Of a stretch of 64,000 nt of DNA, positions 32,501 through 43,554 are shown piece by piece. The position numbers and the translations under genes were made by a program. This DNA comes from Sinohyriopsis cumingii (Eukaryota > Mollusca > Bivalvia > Unionida > Unionidae), in assembly GCA_028554795.2 (NCBI GenBank), contig CM068825.1:158880553-158944552 (forward strand). Reading direction: 5' to 3'. The stretch's first letter is position 1, and each line of letters opens with the position of its first letter. The notes below the pieces were generated by a model, which saw nothing but the letters and a program-made list of their open reading frames with translations, was not told the DNA's origin and made no database searches.

Positions 32501-33280
32501 GGATCAAAGGATGAGGAAAAGGCTGCTGTAGCCTTTGTTTGTGGAAATCACACAACGCAAGTTCGCTTACCAAATGGAGCATCAATTTTTACAGCCGAAA
32601 TCAGAGCAATAGACCTTGCTCTGCAACATATAGAAAAGAACCGTATTTTAAACAGTATCATCTTCTCTGACTCGCTATCAGTACTCCAGTCACTACACAA
32701 TAGAAAACTGGAGAACCCATTATTGAAAAACATACTTGTAAAAAATACCGAGCTGAGTGTCTCCCACAATATAATATACTGTTGGTTACCTAGCCACATT
32801 GGTATTAAAGGTAACGAAAAAGCAGATCGCGCTGCTAAAATGGCCCTTTCTCAAGAACCATCTGATTTTAAAATACCATATACTGATTTTAAACCTTGTA
32901 TCAGAAAGTTCTTACGTCAGAAGTGGCAGGCATCATGGAATGATGCTGTAAATAACAAACTTCATGCAATCAAACCAACTCTAGGAGAATGGACTCCTTC
33001 CTACAGAACCATTCGTAGGGAGGAGGTAGTCATTGCAAGAATCCGAATTGGTCATACTTATATCACCCACACCCACATACTAAAAGGTGAAGACCCACCA
33101 GAGTGCGTTTCTTGCAATGAACCATTCACTGTCAAGCACTTTATGATAGAGTGCTTCGACCTACAACCTACGCGCGATCGTTATTACGTTGTGCATGACA
33201 TGAAAGAACTTTTTGATAATATAAACATCACTCATATTATGGAGTTCTTGAAAGCCGTAAATATTTACTCTAAACTCTGA
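29600..33280 (+). CDS. LINE ORF2: endonuclease, reverse transcriptase, RNase H
   Basis: This intact 1226-codon frame begins MKNTIIQWNCRGLK. The N-terminal APE-type endonuclease has N9, E36, LGDFNAHN (D133, N135) and SDHFP (D208, H209). The RT core is at about 440-750: motif A FFDLEKAYD (D579), motif B GVPQGS (635-640), motif C YVDD (667-670) and LGIIFD. The RNase H is at about 960-1085, with YTDGS (D967), E1000, D1024, H1066 in PSHIG and D1076 in NEKAD, so the catalytic set is complete. A C-terminal C1169-C1172-H1180-C1185 motif follows. The protein should nick target DNA and prime reverse transcription on the LINE RNA. With all catalytic residues and no stops the copy looks young, though the ORF1 defect makes autonomous movement unlikely. 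Confidence 0.96.
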   Translation: MKNTIIQWNCRGLKANYNDILLLLNEHDPAVLCLQETFLKDTDNITFKNYSLFNTCSPNVDRASGGVSVIVNNRAPHSFIPLNTNLQAIAVSVTLHGVITFCSIYLPPNTNLVPNELDNLVQQLPTPFVLLGDFNAHNILWGSNHISDRGHKVEDFISRHDLCLYNTKTPTYLHPGTGTYTSIDLTICSPSLLLDYEWKVADDLHSSDHFPIFLVNLNSTGDEVIPQWNLKKADWAKFETLRKTRLNEDTVFNVDDTIQHFTSILIEIAEESVPKSSPYCKRTQKPWVTKECKEAIKLCREALRKFNNQPTPENLNIYRIAQAKARRIIKESKRASWKKYVSSLNSLSSVKKVWDTIRKINGKRKQNPLRHLTLNNNNFSSKRDIANILADSFSKNSSSSNYSEAFQKLKTQKEKSRLKFTSNNSESYNQLFSLSELREALDKAHDTSAGPDKIHYQFLKHLPESSLTSLLKLFNDLWITGNVPKIWKEATVIPVPKPGKDSEDPNSYRPIALTSCVCKTMERMINSRLVWYLETKNIISPFQSGFRYGRSTNDHLVRLETFIRDAFIKKEHLVAVFFDLEKAYDTTWKYGILNDLNDLGLKGRLPSFISNFLSDREFKVRVGSTLSDLHEQEMGVPQGSILSVTLFNIKINSITKCLTPGVDCSLYVDDFLICYRSKHMHTIERQLQQNINKIQNWANANGFKFSKSKTVCMHFCQLRKHHDEPNLTLDGTPIPVVEETKFLGIIFDRKLTFIRHLKNLKAKCLKALNLLKVVVHTDWGADRKVILNLYRTIIRSKLDYGCVVYGSARKSYLKMLDPIHHQGIRLALGAFITSPCESLLAEANEPPLSHRREMLSAQYALKLKSNPLNPAFSAVFQPKYKTLYENKPNAIPSFGIRISSSLDTTNIDLSKIQKTSISETPPWLIKQPKVRFMLHDGKKSETNPSIFHNSYHELLTEFKNYTRIYTDGSKDEEKAAVAFVCGNHTTQVRLPNGASIFTAEIRAIDLALQHIEKNRILNSIIFSDSLSVLQSLHNRKLENPLLKNILVKNTELSVSHNIIYCWLPSHIGIKGNEKADRAAKMALSQEPSDFKIPYTDFKPCIRKFLRQKWQASWNDAVNNKLHAIKPTLGEWTPSYRTIRREEVVIARIRIGHTYITHTHILKGEDPPECVSCNEPFTVKHFMIECFDLQPTRDRYYVVHDMKELFDNINITHIMEFLKAVNIYSKL

Positions 33281-33582
33281 CTTTTATGCTATCACCTTGT
33301 GCAGTTTTATGCACTATACATACCGTCCCATTTTAATACCTATTCATCTTTTTTACATCTCCCGTTGATCGGGAAGCTTTATTTTGCACCGTTACCATCT
33401 TACCGTTTTTAATTTCAACCATTTGTTCTTTTATATCGCTGGTCGATATAGAACCTTTTATAAGTTTTAAAAGATTATACAAGTAACACTTTGTTTGGCG
33501 CTAAATAGCCTAAAAGTGCTGATGCGCCGTTAAAAAACAAACAATCAATCAATCAATCAAAATTTTACATTTTTCTGCTTAG

Positions 33583-33745
33583 AATACACATGGTGTATTG
33601 TAAATTCACATGATCTATCATAAATACACATGTATATCATAAATACATGTGGTATATCATAAATACACATGGTATATCATAAATACACATGGTATATCAT
33701 AATTACACATGGTATATCATAAATACACATGGTATATCCTAGTGA
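33583..33745. repeat. Minisatellite, 20-bp unit, about eight copies
   Basis: AAATACACATGGTATATCAT is repeated with minor variants immediately downstream of the LINE tail. Confidence 0.9.
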
Positions 33746-33747
33746 TG

Positions 33748-34110
33748 AGCATCTGTCTCCTAGTGGCTTGGCGTACTACTGAGTATGACCCTATAAAATT
33801 CTCACAGAATGAAATGATGCTCGGTCAAAAAGTTGGATTACTCGTGTGGTTGAAGTACGAAGGGACAAGTCTCTGTAGTGCAGTTATGGCTTAGAATATG
33901 TGCCTAATTGGATCATGCCCTCAAGTTAGCCAGAAACCACATAAAACAGCAAGTAGGAAGCATAAAGCATTTTATAAATACTGGACAGACTTTAAAACAT
34001 GTGAGAAATGAAAGATTATGATTGGCCCAAAAACTACAACCAAATTGGGATGGACCTTATCTCATTGTGAAATGTCTTAGTGACTTGGTATATAGCATTT
34101 ATAAATCATT
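33748..34110 (+). pseudogene. Ty3/Gypsy integrase C-terminal fragment (decayed)
   Basis: The first frame (33748-33894) reads AWRTTEYDPIKFSQNEMMLG then QKVGLLV, like the AYR....TGF.PN.LMLGRE segment after the integrase core. Other frames then give CALKLARNHIKQQ, and near 34023 LAQKLQPNWDGPYLIVKCLS then DLVYSIYKS, the usual integrase C-terminal WDGPY.V...L sequence. Frame shifts separate the blocks. The 34.1-35.5 kb minisatellite starts right behind it. Confidence 0.7.
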
Positions 34111-34111
34111 A

Positions 34112-35515
34112 AACACACAAGCCTCACATAGTTCATTAGGACAGATGAAACACTCAAGCTTCATGTAGTTCATTATGACAGAATAAACACAAACCTCATG
34201 TAGTTCATTAGGACAGAATAAACACATAAACTTCATGTAGTTCATTAGGACAGAATAAACACAAACCTCATGTAGTTCATTAGGACAGAATAAACACATA
34301 AACCTCACGTAGTTCATTAGGACAGAATAAACACATAAACCTTATGTAGTTCATTAGGACAGAATAAACACAAACCTCATGTAGTTCATTAGGACAGAAT
34401 AAACACATAAACCTCATGTAGTTCATTAGGACAGAATAAACACATAAACCTTATGTAGTTCATTAGGACAGAATAAACACAAACCTCATGTAGTTCATTA
34501 GGACAGAATAAACAAAACCTCATGTAGTTCATTAGGACAGAGTAAACACATAAACCTTATGTAGTTCATTAGGACAGAATAAACACAAACCTCATGTAGT
34601 TCATTAGGACAGAATAAACACATAAACCACATGTAGTTCATTAGGACAGTATAAACACAAACCTCATGTAGTTCATTATGACGGAATAAACACAAACCTC
34701 ATGTAGTTCATTAGGACAGAATAAACACATAAACCTTATGTAGTTCATTAGGACAGAATAAACACATAAACCTTATGTAGTTCATTAGGACAGAATAAAC
34801 ACATAAACCTTATGTAGTTCATTAGGACAGATGAAACACTCGAGCTTCATGTGGTCATTAGGACAGATTAAACACAAACCTCATGTGGTTCATTATGACA
34901 ATAAACACAAGCCTCATGTGGTTCAATAGGACCGATTAAACACAAACCTGATGTGGTTCATTGGGACAGAATAAACACACAAGCCTTATATGGTTCATTA
35001 GGACAGAACAAACACAGAAGCCTTATGTGGTTCATTAGGACAGAATAAACACAGAAGCCTCATGGTTCATTAGGACAGAACACAGAAGCCTCATTTGGTT
35101 CATTAGGACAGAATAAATACACAAGTCTTATGTGGTTCATTATGACGAAATAAAATGCACAATCCTTATGTGGTTCATTAGGATGGAATAAAACACGAAC
35201 CTTGTGTGGTTCATTGGGACAGAATAAACACACAGGCCTTGTGTGTTTCATTAGGACAATAAACACAAGCATTGTGGTTCATTAAGACAGAATAAACACA
35301 GAAGCCTCGTTTGGTTCATTAGGACAGAATAAACACACAAACCTTATGTGGTTCATTAGAATGGAATAAACACACAAGCCTTATGTGGTTTGTTAGGACA
35401 GAATAAACACAAGCCTTATGTGGTTCATTAGGACAGAATAAAACGAGCCTTGTGTCATTCATTAGGATGGAATAAAACACACAAGCCTTATGTGGTTAAT
35501 TAGGACAGAATAAAC
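34112..35515. repeat. 1.4-kb minisatellite, alternating 35/37-bp units, about 38 copies
   Basis: Units TAGTTCATTAGGACAGAATA then AACACAAACCTCATG (35 bp) and the form with ACATAAACCTTATG (37 bp) fill 34120-34830. From about 34840 the units become TGGTTCATTAGGACAGAATA with ACACACAAGCCTTATG and are more variable, so two subfamilies lie side by side. Confidence 0.93.
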
Positions 35516-36004
35516 AGTGCTACAGGGATTGTGCACATTGGTTGAAGGACAATGTAGTTATGAAGAAAGAAATTCATAGCAGTGATTCTAATTATGTAAT
35601 TCAGAGAGTTCACAAAGTGGAACTGACCTTCCATAGGGTAATAGAGTACATTTACAGTAAGCATGTGCTAATGGCAGAGATTAGAACCTGGAAAATGTAC
35701 TGCCTTATATTATCATCCCATCTACTGTACAAAACAGTCCTGAGTTCCAACCTGTCTCACAAATTCCATAATTTCCAAATTCATTTAGTCTCCATTGAGA
35801 TTTGATGCCATATTTTCAGATTGTTCCATACAGCTAAATATGTAACCATGTCCCAGTCCTCTTGATGATGAATTCCTAAAATCCATGATGACAAATTTAA
35901 ACCCTCTTCCTTTTAATCTCTTTGAATCACATTTACTGTTCTTGCCATCTGTTTTAGAGTTATGGAACACACTTCCAGAGTTCTTGATGGACATTTGTGG
36001 AAGT

Positions 36005-36145
36005 GTCATATATAATTTAGATGATGCCATTGTGTTTGGCTCATATTTTAAAACAACATTGGGCTTGAAACTGAGGCTAGAAAAGTGCCCTTTGTTCCAA
36101 AGAAGTGTTTTCTATTTAGGGGACATTTTGTTGCATGACTTGTTC
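36005..36145 (+). pseudogene. Ty3/Gypsy reverse transcriptase fragment
   Basis: The frame within 35885-36199 contains NLDDAIVFGSYFKTTLGLKL then RLEKCPLFQRSVFYLGDILL. This matches the Gypsy RT block YLDDVIVFG....L.....GLKL..EKC.F....V.YLG. The two catalytic Asp are kept in NLDD although Tyr is replaced by Asn, and about 30 residues between DDAIVFG and GLKL are shortened. Only this block is recognisable. Confidence 0.72.
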
Positions 36146-36149
36146 AAAC

Positions 36150-36870
36150 ACATCCAGATTAAATTATTATGCATGTTAATGAACGTTGGTCAATGCTGAT
36201 GTGATTTGTGTACAATAAGTACAAAGGAAACAAAATTTAAATGAAAATAGGTGATGGTGGACACTGGTTTTGTGACTAAGACCCCCAGCAATTTCTTGTA
36301 CTGAAGGTAATTCAGAAATGTAAAAATTAGCAGAATGGATCAGGAATTTACATAGTTTTTTTTAAAAAGATTTCAAAGCATGTATAATGTAGATGAAAAG
36401 ATAAACATTTCTTTTATAATTGTCTCCTGCTTGCCTCCACTACCTATCAGAATGACAATGGGAATAAATAAGCTGTACAGAACTAATAAACAATTTATTT
36501 AATAGGATAATATATGATGTACATCAAATACAACACCTTGGATGGCACAAAAGGTACACATTTATATTGGTCCAGTTTAAGTGTTACATCCATTAGGGGA
36601 CATTGACATCAAACCAATAAAATAAAATCATGCAGCAAACTAATTAAAAAATACAAACCTGTATCATGATAAAATAATAAGAATATCTACAAAAATTGAT
36701 ACAAACTCATTAGCTTGAAGTCCCACAAATTCAGCATACTGTTACTTTCTTAAAACTAAAGTTAAAAGTATGATAATTTGAAGAATTTCGTAATGTGGGA
36801 TTTTTCTTTCACAGGATACCTGCATATGATATACATTTAATCAGATTATCATGTGTAAGTAACCATTTGC
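36150..36870. other. No gene seen
   Basis: AT-rich sequence without supported coding regions or obvious repeats. Confidence 0.5.
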
Positions 36871-37630
36871 AACCTCACTTTGTCAGTTACATGTTTGAGG
36901 TGGCATTTTCAGCCTCACTTCTCAGTTGTGTGTCTGAGTTAGCATTTTAAACCTCACCTTGTCAGCATTTTGAACCTCACTTTGTTATGTGTCTGAGTTA
37001 GCATTTTTAACCTCACTTTGTCAGTTGTGTTTCTGAGTTAGCATTTTGAACCTCACTTTGTTGTTTGAGTTAGCATTTTCAACCTCACTTTGTTGTTTGT
37101 TTGAGTGAGCATTTTGAATGTCACTTTTGTTGTTTCGAGTTAGTAGTTTGAAGTTCACTTTGTCAGTTGTGTGTCTGAGTTAGCATTTTGGACCTCACCT
37201 TGTCATTTATGTATTTGAGTTAGCATTTTTACCTCCCCTTGTCAGTTGTGTGTCTGAGTTAGCATTTTTAACCTCCCCTTGTCAGTTGTGTGTCTGAGTT
37301 AGCATTTTTAACCTCCCCTTGTCAGTTGTGTGTCTGAGTTAGCATTTTTAACCTCCCCTTGTCAGTTGTGTGTCTGAGTTAGCATTTTTAACCTTCTCTT
37401 GTCAGTTGTGTGTCTGAGTTAGCATTTTTAACCTTCCTTTGTCAGTTGTGTGTCTGAGTTAGCATTTTGAACTTCACTTTGTCAGTTGTTTGTCTGAGTT
37501 AGCATTTTGAACTTCACTTTGTCAGTTGTGTGTCTGAGTTAGCATTTTGAACTTCACTTTATCAGTTGTTTGTCTGAGTTAGCATTTTGAACTTCACTTT
37601 GTTGTGGATCTTAGTAGTTTGAACCTCATG
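36870..37630. repeat. Minisatellite, 40-bp unit, about 18-19 copies
   Basis: The unit CAGTTGTGTGTCTGAGTTAG then CATTTTTAACCTCCCCTTGT repeats with exact 40-base spacing at 37241-37400 and with more variation at the edges. Confidence 0.92.
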
Positions 37631-38650
37631 AAAAAAGTGTGTTTTGAATCATGACTGGAAAAAAAACATTGGCTATGGCTGGAGACCAATGAAAAATCAT
37701 GTGTTCTTTTTGTTTAAATACTGGGAAACAAAATTCCTTTATATACAGAAATAGTAATTTGTGAACATTGATCCTTGACTTACATACAAATTCCTTCACA
37801 CAAACAGGCAATTCATGGCTTAAAACAATGTGAAAATTCAAAAGAAACTTCCATAAATTATTGGCAAAATGTATAATTTAGTGATGTGTCACTGGTCTAT
37901 TACTTATCAAAGGAGAAAATTGACTTTTTTTGAATTTGTATTGCTACTTAATTTTGTTACTTTCCTTACCATTGATGTGAGCACTGTGAGTGTGGCTGAC
38001 AATGCAACATATTCTTCAATTGTTTCATTGTTGGAATTTCAGGTGCATTTTATACTTTTTATTTTTTCTTCATTTATTGCAGGTTTATTAACTTAGTAAT
38101 CAATTTTCTTTAAGCCAGGACTTTATTTTAAACTTACAATATCAGCCCAATATATTTTGCTGATATGCTGTTAGGAGAGAGAAATATTGAAATATCTCCT
38201 TTTTACTAAATACAGAAGTACCCTCAATAAAGAGTAAATGCAAGCACACTTTTGATGACATCAGTTGATGTTCATGTGATTATTCTTGTGCTATTAATGT
38301 GATCATTTATGTGATATGCATATGATTATTCATGTTATATTAATATGATTGTGATTATTCATGTGACATTCATATGATATTCATTCTGTATTCATATGAT
38401 TATTTATGCGATATTCGTGAAATATTCATGTGATGTGAATGTCATGGCAGACAATGCTCCTTTTTTCACCAATGTTTAATAGATTAATTCATGTTATTGC
38501 ACTAAAAAAATTGATTGTTCTATGCATGGACTTTATTTTGACCACTCCATTATTTTGAGGTAACCAAAGTTAGCACACTGAGCTTGTATTTGATTTTTTA
38601 ACAAGTCAGACAAGATCTAAAAAGTAACACATATCTACCATTAAATAAAT
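37631..38650. other. No gene seen; short ATTCATGTGAT-like repeats
   Basis: Between 38270 and 38430 short phrases such as TATTCATGTGATATTCAT recur irregularly. Otherwise nothing is supported. Confidence 0.45.
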
Positions 38651-38664
38651 TGGCAGCAGTTCTT

Positions 38665-39530
38665 GATCCATGCTTCTTTGTGTCATACAAATGATAATGA
38701 TGCAGGTGTATCATGCAATGGCAGAGCTTGGTCTTTATCATGCAATGGTAGACTATGGTCTTTATCATGCAATGGCAGATCATGGTCTTTGTTCTCAGAT
38801 TTATCATGCAATGGCAGATCTTGGTCTTGGTTTTCAGGGTTATGATAAAATGGCAGATCTTGGTATGCGTTTTCAATGTTATCATGCAATGGCAGATCTT
38901 GGTCTGCATTTTCAATGTTATCATGCAATGGCAGATCTTGGTCTGCATTTTCAATGTTATCATGCAATGGCAGATCTTGGTCTTTGTTCTCAGTGTTATC
39001 ATGCAATGGCAGATCTTGGTCTTTATCATGCAATGGCAGATTTTGGTCTTGGTTTCCAATGTTATGATACAATGGTAGATCTTGGTCTGCAATCATGCAA
39101 TGGCAGATCTTGGTCTTTGTTCTCAGTGCTATCATGCAATGGCAGATTTTGGTCTTGGTTTTCAGTGTTATCATGCAATGGCCGATCTTGGTCTGTATTT
39201 TCAATGTTATCTTGCAATGGCAGAGCTTGGTCTTTATCATGCAATTGTAGATCATGGTCTTTATCATGAAATGGCAGATCTTGGTCTTTGTTCTGAGTGT
39301 TATCTTGCAATGGCAGATCTTGGTCTTTGTTCACAGTGTTATCATGCAATGGCAGATTTTGGTCTTGGTTTTCAATGTTATGATACAATAGCAGATCTTG
39401 GTCTGCATTTTCAATGTTATCATCCAATGGCAGATCTTGGTCTGTGTTTTCAGTCTTATCACACAATGGCAGATCTTGGTCTTTATCATGTAACGGCAGA
39501 TCTTGGTCTTGATTTTCAGTGCTGAGCTGT
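38665..39530. repeat. Mixed 27/39-bp tandem array
   Basis: The core TATCATGCAATGGCAGATCT then TGGTCTT (27 bp) alternates with a 39-bp form carrying an extra block such as TGCATTTTCAATG or TGTTCTCAGTG. Both lengths are divisible by three and the core has no stop in several frames, giving frames of about 150-200 codons on both strands. I regard these as artefacts. Confidence 0.92.
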
Positions 39531-40133
39531 GTATGTTCATCAATGCAGAGTGCACAGTGAACCCCGTATTAGACAAACTGCACGAGAACCTTTCATTCAT
39601 TCCACTGGTGATTGACATGGTCAAAACCCTGTTATAATTTATTCCATTTTTAAATATGATATCAATATCACTGTTTGTGTTGGGAGGGGAGGTGTATGTG
39701 TCCTTTTGAGAGAGAGAGAGAGAAAAGTTATACAAGATATGGTTATTCCTTTGTATTATCATAAAGATAGACAGATCAGTTATTTACTGTATGGTTGAGA
39801 TGCCACCTGGTTATGGATTTTACTGGTAAGTGACCCCCTCCAAGTGACTTTCAATACTTTTTGGCAGTTGAGACAATAATTTCTGATCTGGTGGAACCAA
39901 TGGACATACAGTGTTGGACTTGTGAAATTGCAGGTGTTAATTTCAGTTTATTTACTATACATATATATTATTTTAAACCATATGCAATTAGTATTTTTGG
40001 TGAAAATTACAAATATCTATTGCTCAGTCATGAGGCATGTAATACCATTATAATATTATGAGTTTATTTTTAATGGGGTTTTGTATTTGATGATATGGTC
40101 AAATACATCTTCAGGTGTAAATTTAAAAAAATC

Positions 40134-40199
<66 letters not shown>

Positions 40200-41200
40200 A
40201 ACCTTACTTGCAATCAATGTTCTTATGAATACAGATAGTATTACCTGTTTAGAAAAACATTTGTAATAAACATTGTGCAAACATATAAATACAAAAAAAA
40301 CATTGATTTTAAGTTCATACATTCATGACTTTTTGATCAAGCTTTCCATTCGTGGAAATGTTGCAGATGTTAAGTTAAATCTTCAAATTTGATTCATTGA
40401 CCAATAATTTATAATACCAATGCTATCCAAGAAAAATCTAGTTACATCCTGTCTGAAGTTTCCTTTTCTGTTACAGATTTGTCCACCTTACGATCAAAAA
40501 TACTTTGTTTTCTATAATTCAAAAATAACTTGCATGAAGTTACCCTGTGAGGTGAACCAGAAACTTCAAAGCTACACTCTTGTTCACAGATCTTATCCTG
40601 AAATTGATTTTGTGTCAGTTTACAATTTTTGTAATGATTATATTTACACAATTGTATGAATTATATTTTTAAAATATCCTAATCATATCAGTGATTACAC
40701 AAAATTTGATCCTGCAAGACTTATCAGAGCATATGGAAGTTGAAAAATCAAAGCATCTTGATTTGTTATATGTCACATGATTAAGGATAACATTATCTTG
40801 AACACAGAGGCAGTACTATTTTTTGTCTCTGTTATATCTGTTAGAAACGGTGGTGTTACTCACCTCCTTCTGTCATGTATTGACATAATACACCTGTAAC
40901 AAATTTTCATTTATACTCATTAACCTTTGAAGGTTTTCATGTATTGGAATCCAGTCTGGTACAAGGCTATTAGTAAAAAAATCTTGGTCAAGTTTGATTT
41001 TCACAATTATCTCACAAAGCTTAACAGAGTTATGGCCCCTATTTGAGTTTAATCTTGGTCATCGCTTGCATCATATTGTCAGGGGGATCTGTGTTTTATG
41101 GACATATTTTTATTCTTAAGCCTTGATAGCTGTTATGTTCTAAACTACTGTTTGCTGAGATAATTTCAGTATGGTCAGTTTTCCATTTTTGCTTGTTATA
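39531..41200. other. No gene seen; contains microsatellites
   Basis: A (GA)n tract lies at 39707-39723 and a (TA)n tract at 40139-40195. No coding region is supported. Confidence 0.5.
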
Positions 41201-41204
41201 AAAA

Positions 41205-42340
41205 AGAGATGTGCCTTGACAGACACCAATATGTGCTGTACATTCTATGTGAGATTTTGTGTAAACAGCATGGTGTCTGGACAGACATCAGTATATGCTG
41301 TACAGTCTGTAAGAGATTTTGTGTAGACATCATGGTGTCTGGACAGACATCAATATATGCTGTACATTCTATGTGAGATTATGGGTAAACAGCATGGTGT
41401 GTGGACAGACATCAGTATATGCTGTACATTCTGTGTGAGATTTTGGGTAGACATCATGGTGTCTGGACAGACATCAATATATGCTGTACATTCTATGTGA
41501 GATTATGGATAAGCAGCATGGTACTTTGACATACATCAATATATGCTGTACATTCTTTGTGAGATTTTGTGTAAACAACATCATGGTGCCTTGACACATA
41601 TCAATATATGCTGTACATTCTATATGAGAGTTTGTGTAAACATCATGGTGTCTGGACAGACATTTATATAAGCTGTACATTCAATGTGAGATTATGGGTA
41701 AACAGCATGGCTTCTTGACATACATCAATATATGCTGTACATTCTGTGTTAGATTTTGTGTAAACAGCATCAGGGTGCCTGGACACATCAATATATGCTG
41801 TACATTCTATATGAGAGTTTGTGTAAACAGCATCAGGGTGCCTGGACAGACATTCTGAGTATATGCTGTACATTCTATGTGAGATTATGGGTAAACAGCA
41901 TGGTATGTGAACAGACACCAGTATATGCTATACATTCTGTGTGAGATTTTGGGTAGACATCATGGTGTCTGGACATACATCAGTATATGCTGTACATTCT
42001 ATGTCAGATTTTGTGTTAACAGCATGGTGTCTTGACACACATCAATATATGCTGTACATTCTTTGTTAGATTTTGTGTAAACAGCATCAGGGTGCCTGGA
42101 CAGACATTCTGAGTATATGCTGTACATTCTATGTGAGATTATGGGTAAACAGCTTGGTGTGTGAACAGACACCAGTATATGCTGTACATTCTGTGTGAAA
42201 TTTTGGGTAGACATAATGGTGTCTGGACATACATCAGTATATGCTGTACATTCTATGTCAGATTTTGTGTTAACAGCATGGTGTCTTGACACACATCAGT
42301 ATATGCTGTACATTCTATGTGAGATTTTGTGTAATCAGCA
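41205..42340. repeat. Minisatellite, 62-bp unit, about 18 copies, with a 254-bp higher-order repeat
   Basis: The units carry TATATGCTGTACATTCTATG, TGAGATTTTGTGTAAACAGC, then ATGGTGTCTGGACAGACATCA. ATG in TATATGC is at 41295 and 41357, giving period 62. A four-unit block beginning with the variant CATTCTGAGTATATGC at about 41853 is repeated 254 bases later at about 42107. Confidence 0.92.
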
Positions 42341-42576
42341 GGGGGTGGGGCAAGTGGTCTAAAGTGCTCACCTTTCTGGGATCAGTGCCATCTCAAATCT
42401 GTCTGCGTGGGTTCAGGTCTCAGGCTCGGCTAACGTGGGTACGTGAGAAAGCTTGCCAGTAGCTTCTCGTGGGTCGGTGGTTCTTCCCGGGGTTTTTCCA
42501 GGGTTCTTCCTCCACCAGTTATACTGGCCGCCATGTATAGCCTATCTGCGTTAAACCCTACAACAACAACAACAAT
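42341..42576 (+). mobile_element. tRNA-derived SINE (family A), head degenerate
   Basis: GGGGCAAGTGGTCTAAAGTGC replaces the usual GGCCGAGTGGTCTAAAGCGC, so the A box is damaged. The body AAGCTTGCCAGTAGCTTCTC and end GCGTTAAACCCTACAACAAC are typical. It abuts the last unit of the 62-bp array. No clear target duplication is seen. Confidence 0.82.
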
Positions 42577-42734
42577 AAACTGCATGGGTCATGATCTGCT
42601 GATGCAGCTACATTGCACTGGGGTGAATTCCAAGTTGACATTCCATTGGTAAAGGCCAATAAAAGGTCTATATTTGTTTGGTAATTGTGGGCAACAATTG
42701 TAACAATGAGCCGTGAAAAACACAACAGAGGCAT

Positions 42735-42885
42735 GGGCGCCCGCATGTAGAGGCAAGGGGGGTGCATAACCCCACCCTCGATTCCACCTCTAAAAGTATT
42801 TTGGCCTATATCTGTAAAACTTATTAGATGACCACTACGTGTTCCCACCCACAGCCACCCCACCCGGGAAAATTTGCGGGCGCCC
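42735..42885. mobile_element. GC-rich MITE candidate with 11-bp TIRs
   Basis: GGGCGCCCGCA at 42735-42745 is inverted as TGCGGGCGCCC at 42875-42885. The 151-bp element has no coding capacity. Superfamily and target duplication were not determined. Confidence 0.5.
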
Positions 42886-43554
42886 TTGAACATAGAAGGA
42901 TTGATAATTTTGTATTGAAATGGATGTCATGCATAACAAGTTTTGAAAAGTATGAAACATTTTTGTATTGGAATTGCAGTCCACTTTAGCTTTCAACTTC
43001 GTATTAAAAAGATCGTTAATGATATTGATTTCTTGCGCTCCACACGGTCAATCTATGAAAGGTCCTGTGATGGCCATGTTGTTAATATATTTGATCGCTC
43101 AGCCTCCTAACTGCAAATATTTTTTTGTCTGGCTCAGGCAAAGAAGCTAGTGCCAGATACCTGCCAATTTCATGTAAAATATACTCCTTGGCACTTTTGA
43201 TTGTATACATGTTCATAATGTACCAGGTACACAAAATGTAAAATAAATTATGTCGCATCCTGAAACGCAATCAGTGACCGCTGTCCTTATACCCCTTCCC
43301 TCATGTCCAGTTTAACGTCAGAAGACCTAGTAAAAAGAGAATAAAATACGTCAGATATTTATATTGGGGGTGTCAGTTTGCAAATGACAAACGTACTTAC
43401 ATAATATGTGGCTGCACAACTAACTGCTCCTTTTCATAATGTCACAATACTGCACGACTGTTTATTATTTGTTAGCAAATGCCTGCTGATAAAGTATATT
43501 GGGTTTGAAAATCTGCTTTCTTTAGATAAATCCAAATTTCCAGTTCTTTAGATA

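Larger units (their letters stand above)
28381..33565 (+). mobile_element. Non-LTR retrotransposon with APE endonuclease, RT and RNase H (I-group-like), 5'-truncated
   Basis: The element carries ORF1 (CCHC knuckles), ORF2 (endonuclease, RT, RNase H, C-terminal Zn motif), a 280-bp 3' UTR and an (AATC)n tail at 33543-33559. RNase H after RT places it in the I-type assemblage (I/Nimb/related) rather than the Jockey, CR1 or RTE clades; the exact clade needs a tree. A weak target duplication TACATTTT is seen at 28373-28380 and 33566-33573. The ORF1 frame is open right from the inferred 5' junction and has no start codon there, so the copy is probably 5'-truncated within ORF1. Confidence 0.85.

Noticed and set aside
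38670-39269. 199-codon frame on + and 194-codon frame on -
   Set aside because: Products of 27/39-bp repeat units; both strands open simultaneously, which is typical of repeats divisible by three.
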